Assembly: GCF_011022235.1 (NCBI RefSeq)
Contig: NZ_JAAIYP010000032.1
Location: 1-64,000 of the forward strand
Source: Magnetospirillum aberrantis SpK
GTDB taxonomy: Bacteria; Pseudomonadota; Alphaproteobacteria; Rhodospirillales; Magnetospirillaceae
Direction of reading: 5' to 3'
Length of the DNA: 64,000 nt
The position numbers and the translations under genes are program-made. The notes under the pieces are model-generated. The model was given only the letters and a program-made list of their open reading frames with translations. It was not told the origin of the DNA and searched no databases. Below are positions 47,294 to 56,185 of this stretch, piece after piece (position 1 is the first letter of the stretch; each line of letters begins with the position of its first letter).

Positions 47294-47316
47294 TAACCCC
47301 ACCTCGTGCCTTGTCA

Positions 47317-47350
47317 GCCCCGGAAGCAACGTCTTCCGGGGCTTTTTTTT
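47317..47350 (+). terminator. Terminator after nirS
   Basis: GCCCCGGAAG-caacgt-CTTCCGGGGC followed by eight T. Confidence 0.95.
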
Positions 47351-47356
47351 CGACGC

Positions 47357-47370
47357 CTGACCAAAGTCAA
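47357..47370 (+). promoter_or_regulatory. NNR/DNR-type site upstream of the Crp/Fnr pair
   Basis: CTGAC-CAAA-GTCAA, same core as the nirS site. Predicted start near 47405, 25 nt before the first regulator, implying autoregulation or cross-regulation. Confidence 0.65.
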
Positions 47371-47429
47371 GGGCGTGCGGGCGCGCCCGCGCGACCCTTG
47401 CCGTCACCGCTTAGGGATCGGAGGGGGAA

Positions 47430-48137
47430 ATGAAATCCGAGGCCCTGGAGGCGTTGCGCTGTCATCCACTGTTCGCGGCCCTGCCGGCCGCCGAGCTGGC
47501 GGCCGTGCTCGACCTGCCGGAAGTCCTGGCGTTCGCCAGGGGAGAAACGTTGTTCCGCCAAGGTGACGAGGCCAGACGGCTGTACGTCATCGTGCGCGGC
47601 CGCGTCGAATTGCAGATCGAACGCCTGGACCGCCCGCCCGAAGTCCTGGCTCAGTTGGTGGCCGGCGAAAGCGTCGGCGCCGACGCCCTGTTGCCGGCCG
47701 GACGCCACGCCGCCACCGCAATTGTCGCCGAACCCGCCGAAGTCGCCGTGATCGCCGCCCATCGTCTGGTCGCCCGCCTGGATCAGGAATTCGACCTGGC
47801 GCTGATCATGCTGGCGGAAATGGCCGGCTCGCTGCGCGGTCAGGTCAAGGAAATCACCGAACTCAAACTGCAATCCACCAGCGAACGCCTGGCCAGTTAT
47901 CTGGCGGCGCTGGCCGGCGATTGCTGTGGCCGCGCGGTGGTCCGCCTGCCCTGCGAGAAACGCCTGCTGGCCGACCGGCTCGGCATGGAACCGGCGACAC
48001 TCAGCCGCGCCTTCGCCAAGCTGCGCGACTGGGGTGTGGAAACCGGGCGGGGCGACCGTGTCGACATCGCCGACGTTGGCGCATTGCGCAAGCTGTCGGA
48101 ATCCCTGGCCACCGACGGCGACGGAGATACGCCATGA
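47430..48137 (+). CDS. Crp/Fnr-family regulator 1 (DNR/NNR-like)
   Basis: 235 residues. Cyclic-nucleotide-binding-like N-terminal domain (GETLFRQGDEARRLYVIVRGRVEL), long dimer helix, and C-terminal helix-turn-helix (EKRLLADRLGMEPATLSRAFAKLRDWGV). No N-terminal Fnr cysteine cluster, so it is of the DNR/NNR class that senses NO, probably through heme. ATG follows GGAGGGGG. It starts 60 bp after an NNR-type site and overlaps the next regulator. Confidence 0.88.
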   Translation: MKSEALEALRCHPLFAALPAAELAAVLDLPEVLAFARGETLFRQGDEARRLYVIVRGRVELQIERLDRPPEVLAQLVAGESVGADALLPAGRHAATAIVAEPAEVAVIAAHRLVARLDQEFDLALIMLAEMAGSLRGQVKEITELKLQSTSERLASYLAALAGDCCGRAVVRLPCEKRLLADRLGMEPATLSRAFAKLRDWGVETGRGDRVDIADVGALRKLSESLATDGDGDTP

Positions 48138-48901
48138 CCTGTCCCTGCCGTCAAATATGCCTGATTCCCAAACCGGCCTGTTCGCGCCCCCATGCCAGCC
48201 TGCCGCGCCATCGCGCCGCCGGACCGCAACTGGCCGCCCAGGTGATGGCCCTTCCGCTGTTCTGCGGCCTGGAGCACGCGATCCTGGAACGTCTGATGGC
48301 CGACGCCACCGCCTTGGCCTGTGAGCGCCGGACCTTGCTGTTTTCCGCCGGTGCGCGGGCCGATTGCTTCTACATCGTGCTGGACGGCCAGGTGAAGCTG
48401 TTCGCCCTGACCCCCGATGGCCGCGAAAGCATCGTCGAAGTCTTCACCCCCGTCTCCAGCTTCGGCGAAGCGGCCATGCTGTCGCACGGTCCCTTTCCGC
48501 TGCATGCCGAGGTGATCGAAGACGCGACCCTGATTCGCGTCGGACGCCGCGCTTTCGTCAACACCCTTCGCACCGACCATGCCGTGGCCTATCGCATGCT
48601 GGCCAGCATGTGCCGCTGGCATCAACGGCTGTCGGGAGAAATCCGCCACCTCAAGCAGGTGCCGCCCTGGCAGCGCGTGGCGGAGTTCCTGTTGGCGCTG
48701 ACCGAAGCCCGCGAGGGCGAGGCGCTGGTCGCCCTGCCCTTCAACAAGGAAGTGCTGGCCAGCCGGGTCGGCATTCGTCGGGAATCCCTGAGCCGGGTGT
48801 TGGCGCGGCTGCGCGACATGGGCGTGCGCACCGAGGGCAACGCGGTGCGCATCGACGACGTCGACAACCTGCGCCGCCGCTGTTCCCAGCAATCAGCCTG
48901 A
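48134..48901 (+). CDS. Crp/Fnr-family regulator 2 with a cysteine-rich N-terminus
   Basis: 255 residues; ATG 48134 overlaps the stop of the first regulator. The N-terminus MTCPCRQICLIPKPACSRPH has Cys at 3, 5, 9 and 16, unlike regulator 1, suggesting an Fe-S or redox centre though the spacing is not that of E. coli Fnr (C20, C23, C29). Sensor domain RTLLFSAGARADCFYIVLDGQ and HTH KEVLASRVGIRRESLSRVLAR are intact. The two likely act on the nir promoters, possibly one for NO and one for O2. Confidence 0.85.
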   Translation: MTCPCRQICLIPKPACSRPHASLPRHRAAGPQLAAQVMALPLFCGLEHAILERLMADATALACERRTLLFSAGARADCFYIVLDGQVKLFALTPDGRESIVEVFTPVSSFGEAAMLSHGPFPLHAEVIEDATLIRVGRRAFVNTLRTDHAVAYRMLASMCRWHQRLSGEIRHLKQVPPWQRVAEFLLALTEAREGEALVALPFNKEVLASRVGIRRESLSRVLARLRDMGVRTEGNAVRIDDVDNLRRRCSQQSA

Positions 48902-49471
48902 GGTCAGTTCGCCGCCGACCTGTAACAGCACCAGCACGCCCAGAATGGCGAACAGCGCCGCGGCCACCGCGTGAACCACGCGCAAGGGAATCTTCTTGGC
49001 CGCCACCTCGCCCAACAGCACCGCCGGGACGTTGGCCGCCATCATGCCCAAGGTGGTGCCGGCCGTGACCCACATCAACGAATGAAAGCGCGCGGCCAAA
49101 GCCACGGTGGCGATCTGGGTCTTGTCGCCCATTTCCACCAGGAAAAAGGCGACCACAGTGGCGACGAAGGCACTGGCGCCCCCCTTCACCCCCTCGTCGT
49201 CATCGACCTTGTCCGGGATCATCACCCAGGCCGCCATGGCCAGGAACGACAGTCCCAGCACCCAGCGCATGATCTCTGGCCCGACCCAGGCGGCCACCGC
49301 CGCCCCCAAGGCGGCGGCCAAGGCGTGGTTCGCCAGGGTCGCGACCAGGATGCCAAGAATGATGGGAACCGGCTTACGGAAACGCGCCGCCAGCATCAGG
49401 GCAAGCAACTGGGTCTTGTCACCGATCTCGGCGATGGCGACCACGACGGTCGAGGTCAGCAAAGCTTCCAT
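48893..49471 (-). CDS. UPF0016/GDT1-family manganese or calcium exporter
   Basis: 192 residues, six membrane helices in two homologous halves. Each half has the diagnostic E-x-G-D-K-T-Q motif: AEIGDKTQLLALML (about 15-27) and VEMGDKTQIATVAL (about 113-125). Bacterial members export Mn2+. It starts at ATG 49471 downstream of a yybP-ykoY-like riboswitch, which senses Mn2+, in agreement with that role. Its 3' end overlaps the Crp/Fnr gene by 9 bp. Confidence 0.9.
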   Translation of the reverse strand: MEALLTSTVVVAIAEIGDKTQLLALMLAARFRKPVPIILGILVATLANHALAAALGAAVAAWVGPEIMRWVLGLSFLAMAAWVMIPDKVDDDEGVKGGASAFVATVVAFFLVEMGDKTQIATVALAARFHSLMWVTAGTTLGMMAANVPAVLLGEVAAKKIPLRVVHAVAAALFAILGVLVLLQVGGELTSG

Positions 49472-49530
49472 GAAAACACCACAGGGGGCCGGATGGACAG
49501 ACCAATGGCTTGCCGCCCCCCGGCCCCCGG

Positions 49531-49650
49531 GTGTGGCGGACAAAACCAAAGGTCTCGCCAAACTGCCTTGCAGTCGGACACGCCATGGGCCGCGGCCCAA
49601 GTCTGTTGACGTGTCCCCCTCTTCGCGAGGGCGGCTACTCCCCAATGACG
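49531..49650 (-). ncRNA. yybP-ykoY type manganese riboswitch
   Basis: Read on the minus strand the leader contains ATTGGGGAGTAGCCGC (near 49645-49631), an intervening arm with GTCAACAGACTTGG, and GGCGAGACCTTTGG followed by TTTTGTCC (near 49559-49539). These are the two conserved internal loops of the yybP-ykoY class. It is followed by a GC-rich hairpin region (TGGCGG...CCGCC) next to the ribosome site. The gene it controls is of the family most often linked to this RNA. Confidence 0.85.
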
Positions 49651-49655
49651 CGGGC

Positions 49656-49684
49656 ACCATAATGACGCTTCAGCGCTTGCGCAA
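49656..49684 (-). promoter_or_regulatory. Promoter of the riboswitch-exporter transcript
   Basis: Minus strand TTGCGC (49679-49684), 17-bp spacer, TATGGT (49656-49661). It would start the RNA at the 5' edge of the riboswitch. Confidence 0.5.
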
Positions 49685-49688
49685 GTCC

Positions 49689-50345
49689 TCAACCGAGATG
49701 GCGTGCGACCCGTTCAAGCCCCTGGTCGGGAATGCCCAGACGGCGCAGGGCATCCACCGTGCGCCAGAGGTAGTCGCTGTTGCGCCCCAACGGCCCTTCG
49801 GCCGCCGCCACCGCCGCCGCCACCCGTTCTGGAGCAAGCGCCCCGGCGAAAGTGGGATGGCGGGAATTGGCCACGAAGGTCACAGCCCGTACCACACCTT
49901 GCGGCGTCGCCACCGGCAACAGGCGTGGCGCATAAGCGCCGGTCACCATCTCACGGCGCCACAACAGCGACAATTCCTCAGCCGCGCGGTCGGGTGCGAT
50001 ACGCAGCACTTGGCCCCGACAGGTGCCGCCCGGCATCAGGCCCATCATCAAACCGGGATGCCCCGGCGAGGCACGGCCGGCATGAATCCAAAAACAGAAG
50101 CGACGGTGATAGCCGGCAAGACGGGCATCGCGCCGTTCGACCGGATCGAACAGCGGGTTCCACAGCAACGACCCATAGGCGAACACCCAGCAGGCGTCGT
50201 CAGGCGGGCGGACCGAAGCCAGAGATTGCGCCAGTTGCCGTTCATCCAGCAACAGATGCCCCCAGCCCGATTGGGCGATCATCCGGTGCAGGTCGCCCCG
50301 TTCCAATCCCTGACGGGATACGCTTATTTCCTGTTCGTCTTTCAT
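49689..50345 (-). CDS. ChaC-like gamma-glutamylcyclotransferase
   Basis: 218 residues from ATG 50345; an ATG 8 codons upstream is possible. VFAYGSLLWNP (about 54-64) is the family's phosphate-like loop, with RRFCFWIHAGRASPGHPGLMMGL and YLWRTVDALRRLGI further on. It breaks glutathione into 5-oxoproline and Cys-Gly in the cytosol. The neighbouring genes offer no further clue. The start is uncertain because GAAGGG directly abuts the ATG. Confidence 0.85.
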   Translation of the reverse strand: MKDEQEISVSRQGLERGDLHRMIAQSGWGHLLLDERQLAQSLASVRPPDDACWVFAYGSLLWNPLFDPVERRDARLAGYHRRFCFWIHAGRASPGHPGLMMGLMPGGTCRGQVLRIAPDRAAEELSLLWRREMVTGAYAPRLLPVATPQGVVRAVTFVANSRHPTFAGALAPERVAAAVAAAEGPLGRNSDYLWRTVDALRRLGIPDQGLERVARHLG

Positions 50346-50430
50346 CCCTTCAAGTCTTAGCCCAGGCATCGCGGACGGGCAAAGCGAAACGCCCTGCGCC
50401 GCCGGATCAGGCCCGCGGTGCGGAGGGATT

Positions 50431-50883
50431 TCAATCCCCCCGTCCCCGCACCACCAATGGCGTGGTGAAGGTCTGAACCGTCTCTCCCAGGTGGTCCTGG
50501 GTTTCGACACGCATGCGCACGATGCCGTAGCCGGGCTTCGAACGCATGGCCCGCGTGTCCACCACCTCGGCCCGGACCTTGAGCACGTCGCCGGGACGCA
50601 CCGGACGGAACCATCGCAATTCCTCGACTCCGGCACCGATCATGCCGCCGGCGGGGCGCAATTCTCCGGTCACCAACAGGCGCATGGTGATACAGGCGGT
50701 ATGCCAACCGCTGGCGGCCAGTCCTTGAAAAAAGCTGTCCTCGGCCTCGACCTCGTCCACATGGAAGAATTGCGGGTCCCATTGCCCGGCGAATTCCTTG
50801 ATGTTGTCCACGGTCACCGCATAGGAATCCGAGCCGAAAACCTGGCCCACCGCGAAATCTTCCAGATACCGCCTTGTCGTCAT
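50431..50883 (-). CDS. MaoC-like hotdog-fold hydratase
   Basis: 150 residues from ATG 50883. RYLEDFAVGQVFGSDSYAVT, DPQFFHVDEVEAEDSFFQGL with the hydratase-like D-x4-H segment, and ASGWHTACITMRLLV. Single hotdog domain typical of (R)-specific enoyl-CoA hydratases and related proteins. The gene could supply (R)-3-hydroxyacyl-CoA for PHA, but it is 22 kb from phaC and this is speculation. Confidence 0.85.
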   Translation of the reverse strand: MTTRRYLEDFAVGQVFGSDSYAVTVDNIKEFAGQWDPQFFHVDEVEAEDSFFQGLAASGWHTACITMRLLVTGELRPAGGMIGAGVEELRWFRPVRPGDVLKVRAEVVDTRAMRSKPGYGIVRMRVETQDHLGETVQTFTTPLVVRGRGD

Positions 50884-50986
50884 CTTCTTGGGTTCCTCTG
50901 CCTCGTTCGGTTGCGGGATGGATAAGCACAGCATGGATGCAGTACCATCCAAGAATGAATTTTTCTAAATCGGGGGGATAGAAACC

Positions 50987-51751
50987 ATGCGGGTGGGAAT
51001 TCTGGCGGCGGCCCTGGTGTTGACGGCCCCGGCGATCGCGGTCGCCCAAGGGTCGCTGCTCGACATGGGCAAGGCCGTCCTGCAACAGAAGGTGGGCGGC
51101 ACCGGCGGCACGACGTCCTCGTCCAATTCCGGCGGGCTTGGTGCCGCGCTGTCCACCTCGGACATCGCTTCGGGCCTGAAAGAGGCGCTGCGCCAGGGTT
51201 CGGCGGCGGTGACCCAGCGCCTGGGCCAGGCCGATGGCTTCAACGCCGATCCCAAGGTGCACATCCCGCTTCCCGATAGCCTGCGATCCGTGCAGTCGGC
51301 ACTCAAGATGACGGGAATGTCCGGTTTGGCCGACGACCTTGAACTCAAGCTCAACCGCGCGGCCGAAGCGGCGACCCCCAAGGCGAAGCAGATTTTCACC
51401 AGCGCGCTGGAGAAAATGACACTGGACGACGCCCGCGCCATCCTGAACGGCCCCAAGGACAGCGCCACCCAATATTTCAAGAAGGCGATGACCCCCGACC
51501 TCAAGACCGCCTTCCGCCCGGTGATCGACAAGACGGTGGCCGAGGCCGGAGCGGTCAAGTCGTTCGAGACGCTGACCAGTTCGGCCAAGGGACTGCCCAT
51601 GGTGGGCGACGCCCGTTCCATGCTGACCGACCACGTTCTTGACGGCGCGCTTTCCGGCATCTTCGCCTATCTGGCCGAAGAGGAAGCGGCCATCCGCGAC
51701 AATCCGGCCAAACGCGGCAGCGAATTGCTGCGCAAGGTTTTTGGAAACTGA
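50987..51751 (+). CDS. DUF4197 family exported protein
   Basis: 254 residues. Signal peptide (ILAAALVLTAPAIAVAQG), a Ser/Gly linker, then the DUF4197 body: LSTSDIASGLKEALRQGS, HIPLPDSLRSVQSALKMTGM, ATQYFKKAM. Probably periplasmic; function unknown. It precedes the AsmA gene by 19 bp and is likely cotranscribed. Confidence 0.85.
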   Translation: MRVGILAAALVLTAPAIAVAQGSLLDMGKAVLQQKVGGTGGTTSSSNSGGLGAALSTSDIASGLKEALRQGSAAVTQRLGQADGFNADPKVHIPLPDSLRSVQSALKMTGMSGLADDLELKLNRAAEAATPKAKQIFTSALEKMTLDDARAILNGPKDSATQYFKKAMTPDLKTAFRPVIDKTVAEAGAVKSFETLTSSAKGLPMVGDARSMLTDHVLDGALSGIFAYLAEEEAAIRDNPAKRGSELLRKVFGN

Positions 51752-51770
51752 TCCAGGAGGAGAACGCCCC

Positions 51771-53741
51771 ATGAAGAAACTCGCAATCGTCCTGGGGGCG
51801 CTGGCCGTGCTGGTGGTCGCCGCCCTGGTGATCCTGCCCAGCCTGGTGCCGGCCGACAAGATCCGCGCCGAGGTGGTGTCCCAGGTCAAGGCGGCCACCG
51901 GCCGCGACCTGACCATCGATGGCAAGGTTGCGGTATCCGCCTTCCCGTCGTTGTCGGTTCAGGTCAACTCGGTGGCGTTGTCCAACCCGGCCGGGTTCCA
52001 GGGCAAGGAACTGGTGCGCCTGGGCGCGCTGGACCTCAAGCTCAAGCTGTTGCCCATCTTGTCGGGCAAGGTCGAGGTGGACAGCTTCGTCCTGGTCGAC
52101 CCGGTCATCAGCCTGGAGGTCGACCGTCAAGGGCGCGGCAACTGGGTGTTCGAAACCGCCAAAAGCGAGGCCAAGTCGGCCGAAACCAAGACCGAGGGCA
52201 AATCCGCCGACAGTTCTGGCGGGGCAACCTTGTCCGACATCAGCCTGGGCGAAGTTCGCATCGACAACGGCAAGCTGACCTTCGTCGACGCCAAGGCCGG
52301 CACGCGCGAGGAAGTGGACGCCATCAACCTGGGCATCGAGCTCAAGAACCTGGACACCCCGCTCAAGGCCAAGGGCGGCTTGCGCTATCACGGCAAGGTG
52401 ATCGACATCACCGCCGACCTGAGCAAGCCACGCGCCCTGATCGAGGGCGCGACGTCGCCGCTGGACCTGTCGGTCGCCGCCGACACGGTCAAACTGGCGC
52501 TCAAGGGCCAGGCCAGCCTGGGGGCCGTCGAAGGCGACCTGGATCTGACGGTTCCTTCGGTGCGGGGTCTGGTGCTGTGGGCCACCGGCAAGCCGCTCGA
52601 CGCCCCCGGTTCCGGGCTGGAGACGTTCGCGGTCAAGGGTAAGCTTGCCGCCGGCGGCACCAAGGTCGCGCTGTCACAGGCGGCCATCGCGCTGGACGCC
52701 ATCAAGGCCACCGGCGACTTCGCCGTGGACACCGGCGGGGCGCGTCCCAGCCTCAAGGGCAAGCTGGACGTGGCGGCGCTCGACGTGAACCCCTATCTGC
52801 CGCCTGAACAACCGGCGACGGCCAAGAGCGGTGGCGGCGGTTCGGCCGGCGGCGGCGCGGCCGGAAAGTCCGACTGGAGCGATGAAACCATCGACGCCTC
52901 GGGCCTCAAGGCGGCGGATGTCGACTTCGCCCTCAGCCTGGGCTCGCTGACGGTCAAAAAGATCAAGGTCGGCAAGAGCGCGTTGCGGGTGGTGCTGGTG
53001 GGCGGCAAGATGACCGCCGATCTGTCACAGTTCGAACTCTATCAGGGAAGCGGCAAGGGTAAGGTCATGCTGGACGGCAGCCAGCCGGGAATCGGCCTGG
53101 ACGCCACGTTCCAACTCAAGAATCTGGCGGCAGAGCCATTCCTGGCCGACGCCGCCGGTTTCGACCGTATCGCGGGCACCGGCGCTTTCGACATCCAGGT
53201 GGCGGGACGCGGCAAGAGCGAACGCGCCCTGGTTTCCAGCCTGAGCGGCAAGGGTGCCGTCACCTTCCTGAACGGCGCCATCAAGGGAATCAATCTGGCC
53301 GAGATGGTGCGCAATGTCGGTTCCGCCTTCACCACCGGCGGCGGCACGCAAAAGACCGACTTCGCGGAACTGGGCGGCACCTTCACCATCACCAACGGCA
53401 TCGTCACCAACAAGGATCTGGCGCTGAAGTCGCCGCTGTTGCGGGTCGAAGGCGCCGGCACGGTGGAATTGCCGCCGCGCACGGTGCATTACCGCGTCAC
53501 CCCCAAGGCGGTCGCCAGCCTTGAAGGCCAGGGCGGCAAGTCCGACCTGGGCGGCGTCGCCGTGCCGGTGATCGTCGAGGGGCCGTGGGAGAACCTGAGT
53601 TTCCGCCCCGACCTTGAGGCGTTGGCCAAGGGCAAGGCGCAAGAGGCCCTGCAAGGCGCCATCGACAAGAAACTGGGCGGTTCGACCGGCGGCTCGAACA
53701 TTCCGTTGCCGATCAATCCCGGCAGCCTGTTCGGGCGCTAA
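51771..53741 (+). CDS. AsmA-family protein
   Basis: 656 residues from ATG 51771 after AGGAGGAG. N-terminal membrane anchor (LAIVLGALAVLVVAALVILP), AsmA domain (DKIRAEVVSQVKAATGRDL, VSAFPSLSVQVNSVALSNPAGF), a Gly/Ser/Ala-rich hinge near 350, and the C-terminal AsmA_2 domain (GKGAVTFLNGAIKGINLAEMVRN). These periplasmic proteins are thought to bridge phospholipid movement to the outer membrane. Confidence 0.9.
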   Translation: MKKLAIVLGALAVLVVAALVILPSLVPADKIRAEVVSQVKAATGRDLTIDGKVAVSAFPSLSVQVNSVALSNPAGFQGKELVRLGALDLKLKLLPILSGKVEVDSFVLVDPVISLEVDRQGRGNWVFETAKSEAKSAETKTEGKSADSSGGATLSDISLGEVRIDNGKLTFVDAKAGTREEVDAINLGIELKNLDTPLKAKGGLRYHGKVIDITADLSKPRALIEGATSPLDLSVAADTVKLALKGQASLGAVEGDLDLTVPSVRGLVLWATGKPLDAPGSGLETFAVKGKLAAGGTKVALSQAAIALDAIKATGDFAVDTGGARPSLKGKLDVAALDVNPYLPPEQPATAKSGGGGSAGGGAAGKSDWSDETIDASGLKAADVDFALSLGSLTVKKIKVGKSALRVVLVGGKMTADLSQFELYQGSGKGKVMLDGSQPGIGLDATFQLKNLAAEPFLADAAGFDRIAGTGAFDIQVAGRGKSERALVSSLSGKGAVTFLNGAIKGINLAEMVRNVGSAFTTGGGTQKTDFAELGGTFTITNGIVTNKDLALKSPLLRVEGAGTVELPPRTVHYRVTPKAVASLEGQGGKSDLGGVAVPVIVEGPWENLSFRPDLEALAKGKAQEALQGAIDKKLGGSTGGSNIPLPINPGSLFGR

Positions 53742-53751
53742 TACCGCTGAC

Positions 53752-53778
53752 AAAGCCCTCGCCATAGGCGAGGGCTTT
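53752..53778. terminator. Hairpin between asmA and the DUF779 gene
   Basis: AAAGCCCTCGCC-ata-GGCGAGGGCTTT: a perfect 12-bp stem with A/T ends that can serve both convergent genes. Confidence 0.85.
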
Positions 53779-53789
53779 GTACCTCCAGC

Positions 53790-53838
53790 TTATCCCACCA
53801 CGGCCCTTATCCCACCACGGCCCTTATCCCACCACGGG
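53790..53838. repeat. 17-bp tandem repeats at the 3' end of the DUF779 gene
   Basis: TTATCCCACCACGGCCC at 53790-53806 and 53807-53823, then a third partial copy from 53824 that contains the gene's stop codon and last residues. The unit duplicates the VVG-stop end of the gene on the minus strand. Confidence 0.9.
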
Positions 53839-54204
53839 TCGAACCACCGGGCGCACCTCTGGCAATTCGTCGGCGGTGAACACTCGCGAGCGGGTGGCGA
53901 AGCGCACGCCGTCGGCGGCCTCCAGCGAAAAGCTGTCGCCGCCCCCTTCCTCGATCAGGTCGATGGTGATCTCGCTGGACGCCCAGGCCTCGAACTGGGC
54001 GGCGCTGATATAGACCGGGCAATCCTCGACCTCGCCCAAAAGAACGTCGGAACCACCGATTCGAAACTCGCCCTTGCGGAAGCACATGGGGGCGCTGCCT
54101 TCGCAGCAACCACCCGACTGGTGCAGCAACACCGGCCCGTGGCGGGCCACCAGCCCACGCAGAACCTCGGCCGCCGCCGACGTGATGCGGACCCTTTCGA
54201 TCAT
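53824..54204 (-). CDS. DUF779 family protein
   Basis: 126 residues. LVARHGPVLLHQSGGCCEGSA, CFRKGEFRIGGSDVLLGEVE and CPVYISAAQFEAWASSEITID match DUF779, small cytosolic proteins encoded beside acetaldehyde dehydrogenases. It follows the aldehyde dehydrogenase gene on the same strand and is probably its operon partner. The GGCCEG pair of cysteines is conserved in the family. The C-terminal RPVVRPVVG looks like the product of the local repeat duplication. Confidence 0.9.
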   Translation of the reverse strand: MIERVRITSAAAEVLRGLVARHGPVLLHQSGGCCEGSAPMCFRKGEFRIGGSDVLLGEVEDCPVYISAAQFEAWASSEITIDLIEEGGGDSFSLEAADGVRFATRSRVFTADELPEVRPVVRPVVG

Positions 54205-54259
54205 GGTCGTTCCCTTCGCGGGCCGGCGGCGGATGCCGCCGGCCCGTCACGGTTCAGGC

Positions 54260-55780
54260 TCAGAAGAAGCCCAAGGCCTTGGGGCTGTAGCTGACCAACA
54301 GGTTCTTGGTCTGCTGGTAATGGTCCAGGATCATCTTGTGTGTCTCACGCCCGAAGCCCGATTGCTTGTAACCGCCAAAAGCGGCGTGGGCGGGATAGAG
54401 GTGGTAGCAATTGGTCCACACCCGGCCGGCCTTGATCTCGCGGCCGACCCGATAGGCGGTGGTGCCGTCGCGCGACCATACCCCGGCACCCAGGCCGTAA
54501 AGAGTATCGTTGCCGATGGCGATGGCTTCTTCCAACGTCCTGAAGGTGGTCACCGACAGTACGGGACCGAAAATTTCCTCTTGGAAGATCCGCATCTTGT
54601 TGTGGCCGACGAACACCGTCGGGCGGACATAGAAGCCGTTTTCCAAATCGCCGCCCAGATGGGCGCGTTCGCCGCCGGTAGCCAGTTGCGCGCCTTCCTG
54701 ACGGCCGACATCGATGTAGCCGAGAATCTTCTCGAGCTGGCCACGCGACGCCTGTGCCCCCATCATGGTGGCGGGATCAAGCGGGTGCCCCATCTTGATC
54801 GCCTCGACACGGGCGACGGCCTTTTCCATGAAGCGGTCGAAGATGGATTCGTGGATCAGCGCCCGCGACGGGCAGGTGCAGACCTCGCCCTTGTTGAAGG
54901 CGAACAGGGTGAACCCCTCGAGCGCCTTGTCCAGGAAGGCGTCCTCGCGGTCCATCACGTCGGCCATGAAGATGTTGGGCGATTTGCCGCCCAGTTCCAG
55001 TGTCATGGGAATGATGGTTTCGGCCGCATACTGCATGATCTGGCGGCCGGTGGTGGTTTCGCCGGTAAAGGCGATCTTGGCGATACGCGGGTTGGCGGCC
55101 AGGGCCCGTCCCACCTCGGCACCGCTGCCGGTAACCACGTTGAGCACGCCGGGCGGCAGAATGTCGGCGATCAGATCCATGAACACCGCCAGACTGAACG
55201 GCGTGTCCGAAGCCGGCTTGATGATGACGCAATTGCCGGCGGCCAGGGCCGGGGCAATCTTCCACGCCGCCATCAGGAACGGGAAGTTCCATGGGATGAT
55301 CTGGCCGACCACCCCCAGGGGTTCCTTGAAATGATAGGCCACGGTGTCGTCGTCCAATTCCGCCAAGGTTCCTTCCTCGGCACGGATGCAGGCGGCGAAA
55401 TAACGGAAATGATCGGCCGCCAGCGGAATGTCGGCGGCACGGGTTTCACGGATCGGCTTGCCGTTGTCGATGGTTTCGACATGGGCAAGCAGTTCCAGGT
55501 TTTCGTCGATGCGGTCGGCGATCTTGTTCAACAGCCGGGCACGCTCGGCCGGCGCGGTGCGGCCCCAGGCGTCGCGGGCCTTGTGCGCGGCGTCAAGGGC
55601 CAGTTCGATGTCGGCCGCCGTGGATTTGGCAAGTTCACACAGCTTGGTTCCGTTGATCGGGCTGTTGTCGGTGAAGTAACGCCCCTCGGTCGGGGCCTTC
55701 CAGTCGCCACCGATGAAATTGTCGTAGCGGCTGCGCAAGCGTTGATCGTTGGGAAGAATGGAGTCGATCTGGACGCCCAT
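54260..55780 (-). CDS. NAD-dependent aldehyde dehydrogenase (acetaldehyde type)
   Basis: 506 residues from ATG 55780 after [27 protein letters not shown], the Glu of LELGGKSPN (about 264), and the catalytic Cys in [12 protein letters not shown] (about 300), which marks the ExaC/AcoD group together with the neighbouring DUF779. It oxidises acetaldehyde or related short aldehydes to acids. The terminal [10 protein letters not shown] is typical of the group. Confidence 0.93.
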   Translation of the reverse strand: MGVQIDSILPNDQRLRSRYDNFIGGDWKAPTEGRYFTDNSPINGTKLCELAKSTAADIELALDAAHKARDAWGRTAPAERARLLNKIADRIDENLELLAHVETIDNGKPIRETRAADIPLAADHFRYFAACIRAEEGTLAELDDDTVAYHFKEPLGVVGQIIPWNFPFLMAAWKIAPALAAGNCVIIKPASDTPFSLAVFMDLIADILPPGVLNVVTGSGAEVGRALAANPRIAKIAFTGETTTGRQIMQYAAETIIPMTLELGGKSPNIFMADVMDREDAFLDKALEGFTLFAFNKGEVCTCPSRALIHESIFDRFMEKAVARVEAIKMGHPLDPATMMGAQASRGQLEKILGYIDVGRQEGAQLATGGERAHLGGDLENGFYVRPTVFVGHNKMRIFQEEIFGPVLSVTTFRTLEEAIAIGNDTLYGLGAGVWSRDGTTAYRVGREIKAGRVWTNCYHLYPAHAAFGGYKQSGFGRETHKMILDHYQQTKNLLVSYSPKALGFF

Positions 55781-56185
55781 GATGTTCTCCTTTGTGCAAG
55801 GATTTTGCCGGGCGGGGGAAACATGTCCTCCAATTCTCACAGGATACCCTGAAAATTCTATTTCCGCCAATTAAACCAACAGCTTAGATACCCTCGACGA
55901 AGGTAAGACAGGCTTTTTTTGCCGCAAAAACGGCAGAGCTTGTGGCCCATTTCTTGCGTATCCCGCCAACCAGGGAGGACGGCACCGGCCGCAAGCCGGT
56001 GCACGTCGCGATCTTGTTGCGCCAGGCTTTGTCGATCAAGGATCGCAAGAGAGACTGAATCGCATCTGCATTGCGTTCCCGACACGGCTGTCTCCTCATT
56101 TTCCCTGTGGCTATGACGCAAACGACCTGTTAGCCTGCCCGACATATGCGAGTGACTCTGACTTTCGATATCAAAGGGGCTTCCC
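55781..56185. other. Intergenic region between the aldehyde dehydrogenase and feoA
   Basis: 405 bp without a firm gene. On the minus strand a GTG at 56085, after GAGGAG, opens a 75-codon ORF to 55858 that includes a CRFCG pair but has no recognisable family. A hairpin GCACCGGC-cgcaa-GCCGGTGC lies at 55982-56002. On the plus strand TGGCCC-ATTTC-TTGC at 55943-55957 has sigma-54 spacing. None of these is certain. The feoA promoter must lie here. Confidence 0.4.

Noticed and set aside
53752-53838. Small RNA or CRISPR-like array downstream of asmA
   Set aside because: Only one hairpin and a 17-bp tandem with no spacers; explained as a terminator plus duplication of a stop region.
55794-55810. GGC-N8-TTGCA sigma-54-like motif just before the aldehyde dehydrogenase
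   Set aside because: It would start transcription inside or after the ribosome site, 4 nt before the ATG, so it is probably chance.
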